NCBI GenBank assembly: GCA_038093515.1
Contig: JBBPSI010000413.1
Location: 1 to 13,030 of the forward strand
Direction of reading: 5' to 3'
Source of the DNA: Butyriboletus loyo
Taxonomy: Eukaryota; Basidiomycota; Agaricomycetes; Boletales; Boletaceae
DNA: 13,030 bases
Positions 1 to 7,859 of the stretch are shown here, one piece after another (the stretch's first letter is position 1; the number at the start of each line of letters is the position of its first letter). The notes beneath the pieces are model-generated. The model saw only the letters and a list, made by a program, of their open reading frames with translations. It had not been told where the DNA came from and ran no database searches. The translations under genes were made by a program, and so were the position numbers.

Positions 1-990
1 CTTCATTTGAGTCGTTCTGAAACTGCTTTCTAGAAATTCTTTTTATACCTGGGCTACCGATTTTTACGGTCATAACGATATGGATATGGTGGGTGATTCT
101 ACTTATATTACTGAATTCAGCCTCATATTTTGCTAGCTGGAAGTGTGAGTAAAACATCTGGTGTCTCATAACATACGTCTCATGTCAACCACAAGCGGGA
201 ATGGTGACCTAGCGTATGAGGAAATGAAGACGCACTTCACTGCCTGGGCTCTCATGAAGTCCCCCCTCTTGCTCGGCCTCCATGTATGTGCTTTCTCTGG
301 AGCTTGAAGCAAAGTAGAGATCTAGTCTCTGTTCAGTTGGAGTCGGCAAGCAAGGAAGCCCTCGAGATCCTCACCAGCCACGAAATCATCGCTATCAACC
401 AGGACCCCGTGGTGGGTGCGAGCATTTCGCCGTTCCGATGGGGTATCAACGTAAGCAAATATGCACTCGCATATGTTTACCTATCGATTCAAAATTATTT
501 TAGCCCGACTACGTGAGCAACGAAACTCACCCCGCACAGTACTGGAGTGGTAAAAGCCAGAATGGCACGGTCTTTATGCTTGTGAGTAGTTTCATTCTTG
601 TTCACCTCTTGCATTGCTGAGGCAGAGCAGATCAACACTTTGGATGAACCTGCAACCATGTTCTTCAATTTAACGGAGTCTCCCTGGATTCGAGCTGGAA
701 GACAATACTCCGTCCGGGTAGGCTCTAGACCTCGACTTGTTCATCGGCACTGGCGCTCATCTTGCATTCAGGACCTCTGGACGCACACTGACAATGGTAC
801 CGCAGCGAGAAACTTTACAGCACACGATGTTCCTGCGCATGGCGTCGTTGCGCTGCTCCTCCAGGACGCCGGCGACGAGCCTGAAGGCCTCTGGCCTCCT
901 TGTGCGGTGATCGAGTGGTGCATGTCTGAGGATGGGATATTGTACGACCCTGACAAGAAATGGAATGCTGAAGAACACCAAGAGTTTTGA
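1..990 (+). CDS. GH27 alpha-galactosidase, 3' part (5' end outside window)
   Basis: C-terminal 215 residues of a glycoside hydrolase family 27 alpha-galactosidase, an enzyme that removes terminal alpha-galactose from oligo- and polysaccharides and is usually secreted in fungi. Exons by my splicing: 34-88, 137-144, 196-283, 337-450, 504-581, 631-717, 772-990; 1-33 is the end of an intron. The frame stays open across all joins. Visible family motifs are GHNDMDM then LEVGNGDL, FTAWALMKSPLL, EIIAINQDPV, and the C-terminal beta-domain with THPAQYWSG, NTLDEPATMFFNL and AHDVPAHGVVALLL. The catalytic aspartates lie upstream of the window and cannot be checked. The second visible exon is only 8 nt and is required to keep the frame. 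After the usual LLL-DAGDEPEG end there is a tail of about 35 residues with two cysteines. The gene is convergent with GPI8, 125 bp apart. The family call is firm; substrate preference is unknown. Confidence 0.9.
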
Positions 991-1115
991 AGGAAAGCAC
1001 AGGACCGTACTATCAAGTGATTCACATGTATTTCGCAAATTAGCTTTCGTATTTTATGCTGTGTGTACCTTACTCCCTTGACATTGAGGGAATGAATTTG
1101 TGGAATTACAAAGGT

Positions 1116-2605
1116 CTATCTTGCAAACGATACCCAGGTCACGAGAGATGCTACTAACAAGACAGAAGTCCATTTTCTAATATCCTTCCATCTCGTGTCC
1201 CAAACTTCACTCTCGCTCTCCAGCAAGGGTAAAGTAGCCTTGTCCCGTGCTGCGTCGGGACGGCACTGCAGGGTAACAGGATTCTCGGGAGGGATTGCTG
1301 CGTGCTGCGAAGTTTCCGGCGGTCGTATGTTTTCCGGGAGGACAGTCGGCGCAGTTTCCTGGGCGGGAGGGAACACCTCGGCCTGAGCGACACCTCCAAA
1401 AAAGTCCGTGATGCGTGTCTTATCCAGTGGCCGTTGAAACAGGTCTGAACGCACGCCGGCATGTGAGCGAATCACAGCGGGATCGTAAGACGAGAACTTT
1501 CCAAGTGTGAGCATATGTCAACGAGACGTCGAGGTGAGAGTGCATACCAGGTCCTGTACAGACCCCTGACTGGTCTTGTTGATGCCTTCCATAAATTCGA
1601 GTACGAAATGTGTATAGCTGTCGATGACGGATACGCCAATATCGTTGTCGTTTTCGTGCTGCTAGTAGTGAGACCCTAAAGATAAATATAACGAACAAAA
1701 AGACATACCGAGTAAGAGTTTTCTTCTATCTCTGATGACCCTGTTGCTAGGATATTCGGAGAGTAGAACTGCGAGTACATGGTATTTGCTTGGCAGGTAT
1801 CGATCATGAAGAATATTTCGTTGTAGCTAGAATTCACTTGTTAAGCCCCTGAGATGAACCATGGACACATTTTTGGCTACTTACCGCTTCTTCTGCCACA
1901 TTTGTTCAAAGGCGTCGGCGATGTCGAACGCGCTGATCTCTTCGTTGTCCTGGAATTTGAGGAATTCATTTCCACCGTGTCCGGTCATGTACACGAAAAT
2001 ATTCGAGCGGTCGTCCGTGAGCAGTCGTTTGGAGCGCGGTACCGACGGATCGACACGTCCTAAATGGAGAGTTGGTACATGAGAGAATGCTTTCGACCTC
2101 GACATACCTGTGAGCAGTCGAATGAAATTCTCCACGGTGACTTCGTAGCCACGGTAGTCAACCTCGATGTTATCGCCGTAGAGGTCCAAATGACGCCCCG
2201 CTTTCGCGTATACGCTCCCGGGGAATTTGTTGCGCGTGTTACACGCGACGTCATCAGCGAGCATGAGGATGATATTCGAGTCGGGGATGCCGAGACGCTT
2301 GACAGTGCGATACCTAAGAATGAGGGTCTATATCACGATGGAATAAGGCAACAGAGGCAACATTACATTCCTAGGGCGTTTGCCATGTGCTGAGGGACGT
2401 TGGCATCAGTGGTTCACTGCACGCTACCATGACATACCCTGTAATTGAACCAATATCGGGAGGCGCAGACGAGGACGGCCCAGTTGTTGGTGTGCCCCAA
2501 GCTGGATGCATGTCTGCCATAAAACTCGGCGACGACCCGCTCGCTAGTAGCCAAACTGCCGACCGTCCAAATCGCCAGACAGACGAGCAGCTGGTGGAGG
2601 CGCAT
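1116..2605 (-). CDS. GPI8: GPI8/PIG-K, catalytic subunit of GPI transamidase (C13 cysteine protease)
   Basis: Catalytic subunit of the ER-membrane GPI transamidase, which cuts the C-terminal signal of precursor proteins and attaches a preformed GPI anchor. Exons in transcript order: 2605-2438, 2389-2367, 2313-2108, 2059-1885, 1826-1709, 1661-1548, 1496-1116; the six introns are 47-58 nt. The sum is 1185 nt, 394 aa, normal for the family. Residues 1-20 look like a signal peptide. Then come TNNWAVLVCASRYWFNYR (about 39-56), MLADD, YRGYEVTVENF, VYMTGHGG with catalytic His160, and MIDTCQA with catalytic Cys202; the 42-residue spacing matches human PIG-K. HAGVRSDLFQR follows, and a hydrophobic membrane anchor sits at about 377-392. 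Exon 2 is only 23 nt. An in-frame ATG at 2671 would add 22 residues and bury the signal peptide, so I prefer 2605. Nothing suggests loss of function. Confidence 0.96.
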
Positions 2606-2716
2606 TTCAGTGTGTCTCGGCAACTCGGCAACTCTCCCGAAACGATCACGCGGAGTTTCAATTCTCGGCATTGAACCTCTCCTTCGTGCGCGCTGCCATG
2701 CACCGTAAGCAACGCC
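2606..2716. promoter_or_regulatory. Divergent promoter region between GPI8 and the HCNGP-like gene
   Basis: Only 111 bp separate the two start codons, which face away from each other, so both 5' UTRs and at least part of both promoters must lie here or inside the opposing genes. No TATA box is evident. The direct repeat GGCAACTC.GGCAACTC occurs near 2619-2635. Promoter function is inferred from gene arrangement only. Confidence 0.5.
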
Positions 2717-3836
2717 ATGTCCCCGCTGTCGGCGACGTCTTACACACTCCCAGGTCTTGTCGCATACAGCGATGACTCTCAAAGCGACTTGGAGGACACT
2801 GTCGCCTCCACCTCCAGATCTGCTACCACTGGCCTGGTCAACAACCATGTAAGAGTCTCCCTGCCGGGTTTTGTTCAATCGTTTCCCTCGTTGTTGGCTG
2901 TGTTTCTGTTTGGGAATAGGATAAGCCACTAAAGGGCCTCTCTGCTTCATCCTCAGATGGTACGTTCTACGTAATACACTGAGAATGCGCTCTAAGTTAT
3001 CCCTCCTTAGCACGACTATTACCTAAATCCCAAGTCATCATTCGTCGGCCAGCACCGACGAAAAGCCACCCTCGAGCACACCTATCCGATGACATTGTGA
3101 CAGAACGATCCCAAGCAGACGCACCACCGCTCACACCCGAGGAATCCTTGAAGGAATTTCCCTCCGCCTCGAGTTCCTCCGAAGACCACGAACTAACAAA
3201 GATTCACGAAATCCTGAGACCGCCATCAATACCAGGCGAAGCAGACTGGGGAATACCCGCCGAATCTACGGCACCATGTGATCCAGTCATTGAAGTACGA
3301 TAGCTCTTTGCATGTTGCTCCACTCTGTCACTCATGTCTGTCAAGGCGAAAGTAGCCCAATTTCTTGCGTTGAAGCGCGATCCCGTAAATCCCAGACACT
3401 TTAATGATTCTCTCATGTCAAACCGATCATTTCGGAATCCTCACCTCTATGCTACACTGGTCGACTTTGTCGACGTCGACGAACGAACATCGAATTTTCC
3501 GACTGGTATTTGGAAACCAAACGACGTAGAACCTGGATGGTTTGCAGATCAAATCGGTACGATGTGCTTTGTAGTTTTTTTCGACTCGTGTTTATGCCCG
3601 TCACCGTCCTCTTGTGTGGTTACGCCCAATGACGGCTTTCTTGCTGGGGAAACATGTACCTTCTCAAAGCCGATTTGCAAAAAACGCGTTCAGAACAAGC
3701 ATCTGCAGCACAGTCGAAACGTTCACAAATCGCTTTTACGTCTTCCAAGGCGCCTCCGCCGCAGCCTACGCGTCACCCACAGGACAGAGGAGACAGAGGC
3801 AAGGGTCGATTTCATCCTTACTTGAGAGGCCGTTGA
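2717..3836 (+). CDS. HCNGP / SAP30BP-like protein
   Basis: Member of the HCNGP family (human SAP30BP), a nuclear protein tied to SAP30 corepressor complexes and, in humans, to splicing of short introns with RBM17. Exons: 2717-2848, 2920-2959, 3011-3294, 3346-3556, 3670-3836, total 834 nt, 277 aa. The N-terminus has the family opening GLVAYSDDS with acidic and serine-rich sequence. Residues about 115-230 hold the conserved domain: the PGEADWGIP segment, [46 protein letters not shown] and [17 protein letters not shown]. The C-terminal tail is basic and glycine/arginine-rich and ends in RFHPYLRGR. Two acceptors (before 3346 and 3670) end in AAG, not CAG/TAG; they were chosen because they alone restore the family sequence. 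The gene is divergent from GPI8 and upstream of the Mdm35-like gene on the same strand. Whether the fungal protein acts in splicing or transcription cannot be told here. Confidence 0.92.
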
Positions 3837-4008
3837 GTCAGTGCGCGAAGTGGCATGTCGTGTATCTAGTATAGCACCGCTGTCATCTCGCTCTGAAACG
3901 TATTGTATATACCTAGATCTAAACTTTGTGATGTAAGCCGGCTGGGGCGCGTTGAGTGCCCATCGTCGTCTGCAACTTTCTAGCAAGGTCTATCAGAACG
4001 TTGTTTCT

Positions 4009-4456
4009 ATGGCACACTCGCTTTCAAGCCAATGTACACCTCTCAAGCACGCATACGACGCGTGCTTCAATACGTGGTTCGAAGGATATCTCGAACCCGC
4101 CATTGCACATTCCAAGGGCATTCCGCAGGGCCAACGCAACGAGTATGCCAAGAAGAAGGCGGAGGAATTCGAGGAGAAATGTGGGGTTGTCTGGGCTCAA
4201 TACAAGGAGTGTGTGCAGGTGAGTGTGATGCCTTTTTTCTTCTGTGTGTGTGGTTTCGAAGACTCCGTCGAAACATTCTGCTCGTTCTAGGATTGGTCTG
4301 GTTTCTAACGCAAGTTGACTGATGTCGCCTTACTTGCAGAAAGCCGTACGAGAGCGAGGTCTTGGAGATCTGCTTGAGCAGGCCCGACTAGAGAATCCGT
4401 TGCGCGAGCCACCATCTACACATGAAGGGGAGGGGTCACCTTCAAGTACAAGTTGA
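4009..4456 (+). CDS. MDM35: Mdm35/TRIAP1-like twin CX9C protein of the mitochondrial intermembrane space
   Basis: Small intermembrane-space protein that in yeast partners Ups1/Ups2 to shuttle phosphatidic acid or phosphatidylserine between mitochondrial membranes; import depends on the Mia40 disulfide relay. Exons 4009-4218 and 4340-4456, separated by a 121-nt intron, give 108 aa. The two CX9C motifs are visible: Cys9/Cys19 in the first helix and Cys58/Cys68 in the second. Between them are the typical W-F--YL and the lysine-rich AKKKAEEFEEKCG segment. The tail after Cys68 is rich in Glu, Pro and Ser. The start at 4009 is the first ATG in this frame and puts Cys9 at the usual distance from the N-terminus. 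The stop is followed by about 1 kb without a gene. Confidence 0.93.
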
Positions 4457-5474
4457 TGAAAGGAAGGGTAATATTGCTCATGCACATGCCCTGTTCCTCG
4501 TTCCAGGCTTCGATTAACTTGGGGTCGTTGAAAATCCCTCCTTAATCATATTTCTTTTCAATGCGACACGCGGAAACATGCAACACGACTCGTCACCGAG
4601 AATACGCAAGAGAACCATAACCCTTGCAAGCTCACGAAACTCAAGCTCGGCGTGGATAGCCGTCGGTTCGCTGTTATATCACCCACTGTTGTTTCTCTCA
4701 ACTTCGTGAAGTGTGTCACGCGACAATGACTGCCTTCATATACACAGTTACATTGTCCAAGTCACTCTCCCCGTTGGGACAGAGGCCGCGATGCATGACA
4801 CGCGATTGACATGCGTGCATGGTTGGCGCCAACACAGAGGAATAACCCATATCTTGACGGAATTGTCGAACATCAGCCTCTGGCGGCCCCACGCGCAAAT
4901 ATACCCCCGGAAGTTGGAGTATGCCTGGGGATGCTGCCCATGGTTTGCTAGGAGTCTACCCTTGACAGTAACCACTATTTCCCCGTTTGCTCGACTAGCA
5001 TTCGCCATCCTACACGTTTGGTTTTGCGCTCCTCTAGGTCGGCTTCCGGTACGAGAACGAAAGAGCAACTACATAGTGGTCAGAAGTTAAATTATCCCCA
5101 TCATTTGATTTCCTCTTTCCTCTGCTACGTCCCGACGACCCCCGTAAGTATACTGAATCAATTCTCCCTGAAGGAAGAAGGATCATGATCACACAGTGGA
5201 GTTGAAGGAGTGATGCTCCAATTGCACATGCCCGGAGACTGGTGTTTCGTTTCACGGGTACGGGTCGCAACAAGAGCAATGATTTCTCTGTCAACTGCGA
5301 TTCGTCCGAGGCACGCCGCCCTCCCCAGTGGGCGATTCATTACGACCTATTGACATTTCTGACGTCGGAGAACCGATGAACGATTAATCCATGTGTAGTC
5401 TTTTCTGTACACGTGATAGACGCGCCGCGCGACACGGTTCGAAAACGACGTGATTTATAACTTGTACTGGCTCG
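4457..5474. other. Intergenic stretch, no gene recognised
   Basis: About 1 kb between the Mdm35-like and Sos7-like genes. The longest open frames (for example 4713-5090 on the plus strand) have no motif I recognise, no convincing intron signals, and overlap other frames of similar length. I found no tRNA-like A and B boxes. The last 100-150 bp must include the Sos7-like promoter, but no clear TATA element is seen. Confidence 0.6.
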
Positions 5475-6712
5475 ATGACCATTTCGGATGCATCGAAACG
5501 GCTTCAAGCAACTCTCGACAATGCCAACCTGCACATTCTCAACTCCCGCGCGCAGTTGAAAGCTCATCGTTTCGACGGTCTCGAAGACTTGTCCGCTGGT
5601 GAGGACGCCCTGAGCGACCCTGCTGTAGTAGCCAGTGACGTCGCAGCCCAGACCGTATGTGCTCAATTCCATCCACGCGCGCGACTTGCTGACGATGGAC
5701 ACGCTAGTCATTCCTCCGTCAACTTAAATTTCAGTATCTGGAACAGAAAGCTAAAGACAAATACGTCAAGACGATTGTGTCCGACGATGCGCCACTCATA
5801 ACCGCCTCTTCGAACGAAGAAGTCCGATTGCGCAACGAAGAGAAGAAGTGTGGGTTGAAGGAGGCCAAGGCAGGGCTTGCTGAGCGACAAGAGGACGTAC
5901 GTACGTTGGCGCCACTCGTAGAGGAAGGTCGGTCGATTGCCCCAGTTGTTTATATAGTTCCTGACGATCTTCTGAGCCAGATTATCAGAAAGCACGTTCG
6001 TTGACGAGTCTTGCGACGACACTCTCTGCCCAGATACTTGATACACGGCTTGCTCTGACGCGTCTCCGTCAGGCTCACCCGCACCCTCGGTTGACCATTA
6101 CATCTGCAACGTCCACGCTCGATGGACAAGTGGAGCAAATGCAAAATTTAGAGGACGGGCTGCAGGAACTGAATAGCCGGATAAGCGAGACGAAAGAACG
6201 GATAAAGAACGAGATGGCGGAGCTGGAGCAACTGAGAAGCATCGAAAAGGAGAGACTCGCAGAACTCAAGCTTGTAGAAAAAGTGGTTGGCGAGGAAGAG
6301 GACCCAAGGGTCGGGGGACTCTATGACTGGTACGGAATTGTCAACTAACCTTTCTCGGTGCCATGTCTGATCTGGGTCACACACGGACAGGTTCGTGTCA
6401 TCGTTGTCGATCCACCGCTCCTTGCTCTCTCTCAAGTCCACACACATTGAATCCGAAAACGAACTAAGGTTGACATATTCGATCGATCCACCACCAGGCT
6501 CGGGGTCTCCTGAGCCAAACGATCTAGTGTTGACATTGATCTTTATTCCAAATACACGACAGCTGGTCGCTGCGGACGTCACTCTGGGAGGGGTCGACTT
6601 TGAGTTGGGGGATGTGATCGATGCACACGTACAGGCGAACAATATTTCTGGTCTGGTGTGGGCTGTCCTAGCACGCGCACGCGCACAAAATCGAAATAGA
6701 ATGATCGAATAA
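5475..6712 (+). CDS. sos7: Sos7-like kinetochore coiled-coil protein
   Basis: Likely homologue of fission yeast Sos7, the partner of Spc7/KNL1 at the outer kinetochore (counterpart of budding yeast Kre28 and animal ZWINT). Exons: 5475-5654, 5735-5896, 5989-6329, 6391-6712, total 1005 nt, 334 aa. Exon 2 opens with the family-like YLEQKAKDKYVKTIVSDDAP (residues 61-80). Exons 2-3 form a long, charged coiled coil (about residues 90-220, with many E/K/L and few Pro apart from HPHPR). Exon 4 is a compact C-terminal domain containing LSIHRSLLSL, ELRLTYSID, FIPNTRQLVAADV and LGDVIDAHV. The second intron has a tandem donor (GTACGTACGT) and a second in-frame acceptor 12 nt upstream, at 5976, so its exact edges are less sure. 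The family call rests on motif pattern and architecture. The gene was duplicated; a decayed copy lies at 10743-11370. Confidence 0.83.
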
Positions 6713-7318
6713 TGATGTGTGAATGTATATATGCCTGTACTGCTAGTGAGTAACAACTTCAAGTTGCTTGCTGCTTGCTCACTTTTTCCCCACCACATCC
6801 TGGCTGGTTGTTGCATAACATCCTACTGCACCAGAACGGTCATCAACGGAAGAATGGAAAGAAACGACGCGAGGTACTCGTTCCAAAAACGTTGAAGAAG
6901 CTAAAAGGTACACATCTAGTAGACCATCCTCTGACTGAATCTGGTCCGGTCTAGCGTATCTCTTGCAACTCGTTCAAGCTTCGAAGAACACGGATGATTG
7001 TTCTTGGCTACATACTAAGAGCAACAGATGCAGTCGATTCTTCCCTTCTCGGTGCACTACAACAACAGTACTAGATGTGTGAGACGCCAAATAGTACCTA
7101 TGTATCGTTACTAGTGATGGCGTCCCGGGTTGCCACACTCATTCTCGGCGTTCTCCGAGTCAGTTGGTAGCCGACAAGTTTCGCTTCCTGATTGATGTGT
7201 CATGGTCCAGCGGTGAAAGAGTGGTCAGAATTGTTTCTAATCACTATCATTACGGCCCACTAATGCCGGCCAGCTATGGACCCGATCCTCGTCAGACCAC
7301 ACACTAAAACTGCTCTAT
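6713..7318. other. Intergenic stretch between the Sos7-like gene and the MITE pair
   Basis: About 600 bp with no coding frame I can support. The first part must hold the Sos7-like 3' UTR (TGTATATATG near 6723). The last 40 bp (about 7280-7318) match 11522-11564 upstream of GH47-B, which marks it as part of the duplicated block. Most of the remainder has no recognisable counterpart in the second, shorter intergenic region. Confidence 0.6.
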
Positions 7319-7407
7319 CATCAGTGAAACGGTTATTGGTCGGAACCACTCTGTAGCACTCGGCTACACTCGGTTAACATCGGAAACCAGTAACTGTTTT
7401 ACTGATG
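7319..7407 (+). mobile_element. MITE-like element, copy A
   Basis: An 89-bp non-coding element bounded by inverted repeats. It opens with CATCAGTGAAACGGTTATTG and closes with the near reverse complement, CAGTAACTGTTTTACTGATG; about 21 of 24 terminal positions pair. The inside carries a CTGTAGCACTCGG motif. Copy C at 10860-10948 is almost identical in the opposite orientation. Copy A is absent from the paralogous site upstream of GH47-B. A target-site duplication is not clear, so the superfamily is not assigned. Confidence 0.82.
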
Positions 7408-7418
7408 ATGGGCCGACT

Positions 7419-7516
7419 CATCAGTGAAACGATTATTGGTCGGAACCACGGCTAGCATTCTGTAGCAGTCTGTAGCACTCGGTTAGCGTCGGAAACCAGA
7501 AACTGTTTTACTGATG
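7419..7516 (+). mobile_element. MITE-like element, copy B (tandem with copy A)
   Basis: A 98-bp element in the same orientation as copy A and 11 bp after it. It has the same ends (CATCAGTGAAACG... and ...TGTTTTACTGATG). The middle differs: CTGTAGCA(G/C)TC is repeated and the CTACACTCGG part is missing, so it is a sub-variant rather than a recent exact copy. It lies immediately before the upstream regulatory modules of GH47-A. Confidence 0.82.
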
Positions 7517-7518
7517 GA

Positions 7519-7655
7519 GTTCTCTCCCAGAAGGGATGTCTGTACTGTGCAGATGGCCCAATCTGCTCACGTGGCGACTCTTTACGACCGCCCCTCTAAA
7601 AACGCGGTACGTCATTTATTACAGTAAACAAAGGTAATAAATCTTCGCGAATCGG
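7519..7655 (+). repeat. GH47 upstream module, distal copy (P1)
   Basis: First of three related upstream sequences. Ordered shared blocks are TTCTCT, GCAGAT, ATCTGCTC, then AAAAACGCGGTACGTCATT, a TAATAAA-like A/T stretch, and CGCGAATCGGC. The same blocks recur at 7701-7813 and at 11628-11750. This copy lies too far upstream (about 200 bp) to be the core promoter of GH47-A. Confidence 0.7.
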
Positions 7656-7700
7656 CTAGCAAAATTCTACCAGATGCCGTTAGCGAATAGAAGGGCCAAG

Positions 7701-7813
7701 TTCTCTGTCAGCAGGGATGTTTCAGGCTGCAGATCTTCATCTGTTCGGTTCTTCACGCCCCACCCAAAAAAAAGTGGTACGTTATTGAATAACGGTATAA
7801 ACCTTTGCGAATC
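7701..7813 (+). promoter_or_regulatory. GH47-A proximal promoter module (P2), with TATA-like element
   Basis: Second copy of the module, ending about 45 bp before the GH47-A start. It carries TTCTCTGTCA, GCAGAT, CATCTGTTC, GTGGTACGTTATTGAATAA and a TATAAA at 7796-7801, then TTGCGAATC. Position and the TATA-like sequence point to the core promoter. This is inferred; the transcription start cannot be seen. Confidence 0.6.
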
Positions 7814-7859
7814 AAAAAGCACTTTCTCCCTTCTCTTTCTCACAAAACGTGGATGCGCC

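Noticed and set aside
2414..3013. A 199-codon minus-strand open frame
   Set aside because: Only its last 56 codons are real (GPI8 exon 1). The upstream part is antisense to the HCNGP-like exons and the divergent promoter.
4713..5090. A 125-codon plus-strand open frame in the intergenic region
   Set aside because: No recognisable domain, no supporting intron structure, and equally long frames overlap it on the minus strand.
6673..6690. Short CACGCG-type tandem repeat near the Sos7-like C-terminus
   Set aside because: It encodes ARARA within a coding helix and is only about three units long; not a notable microsatellite.
6148..6816. A 222-codon minus-strand open frame over the Sos7-like gene
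   Set aside because: It lies antisense to exons 3 and 4 of a well-supported gene, shows no motif, and crosses the real intron without splice signals on its own strand.
7319..7516. Direct repeats resembling a short CRISPR-like array
   Set aside because: There are only two units of about 90 bp with inverted ends, in a eukaryotic intron-rich context; they are MITE-like elements.
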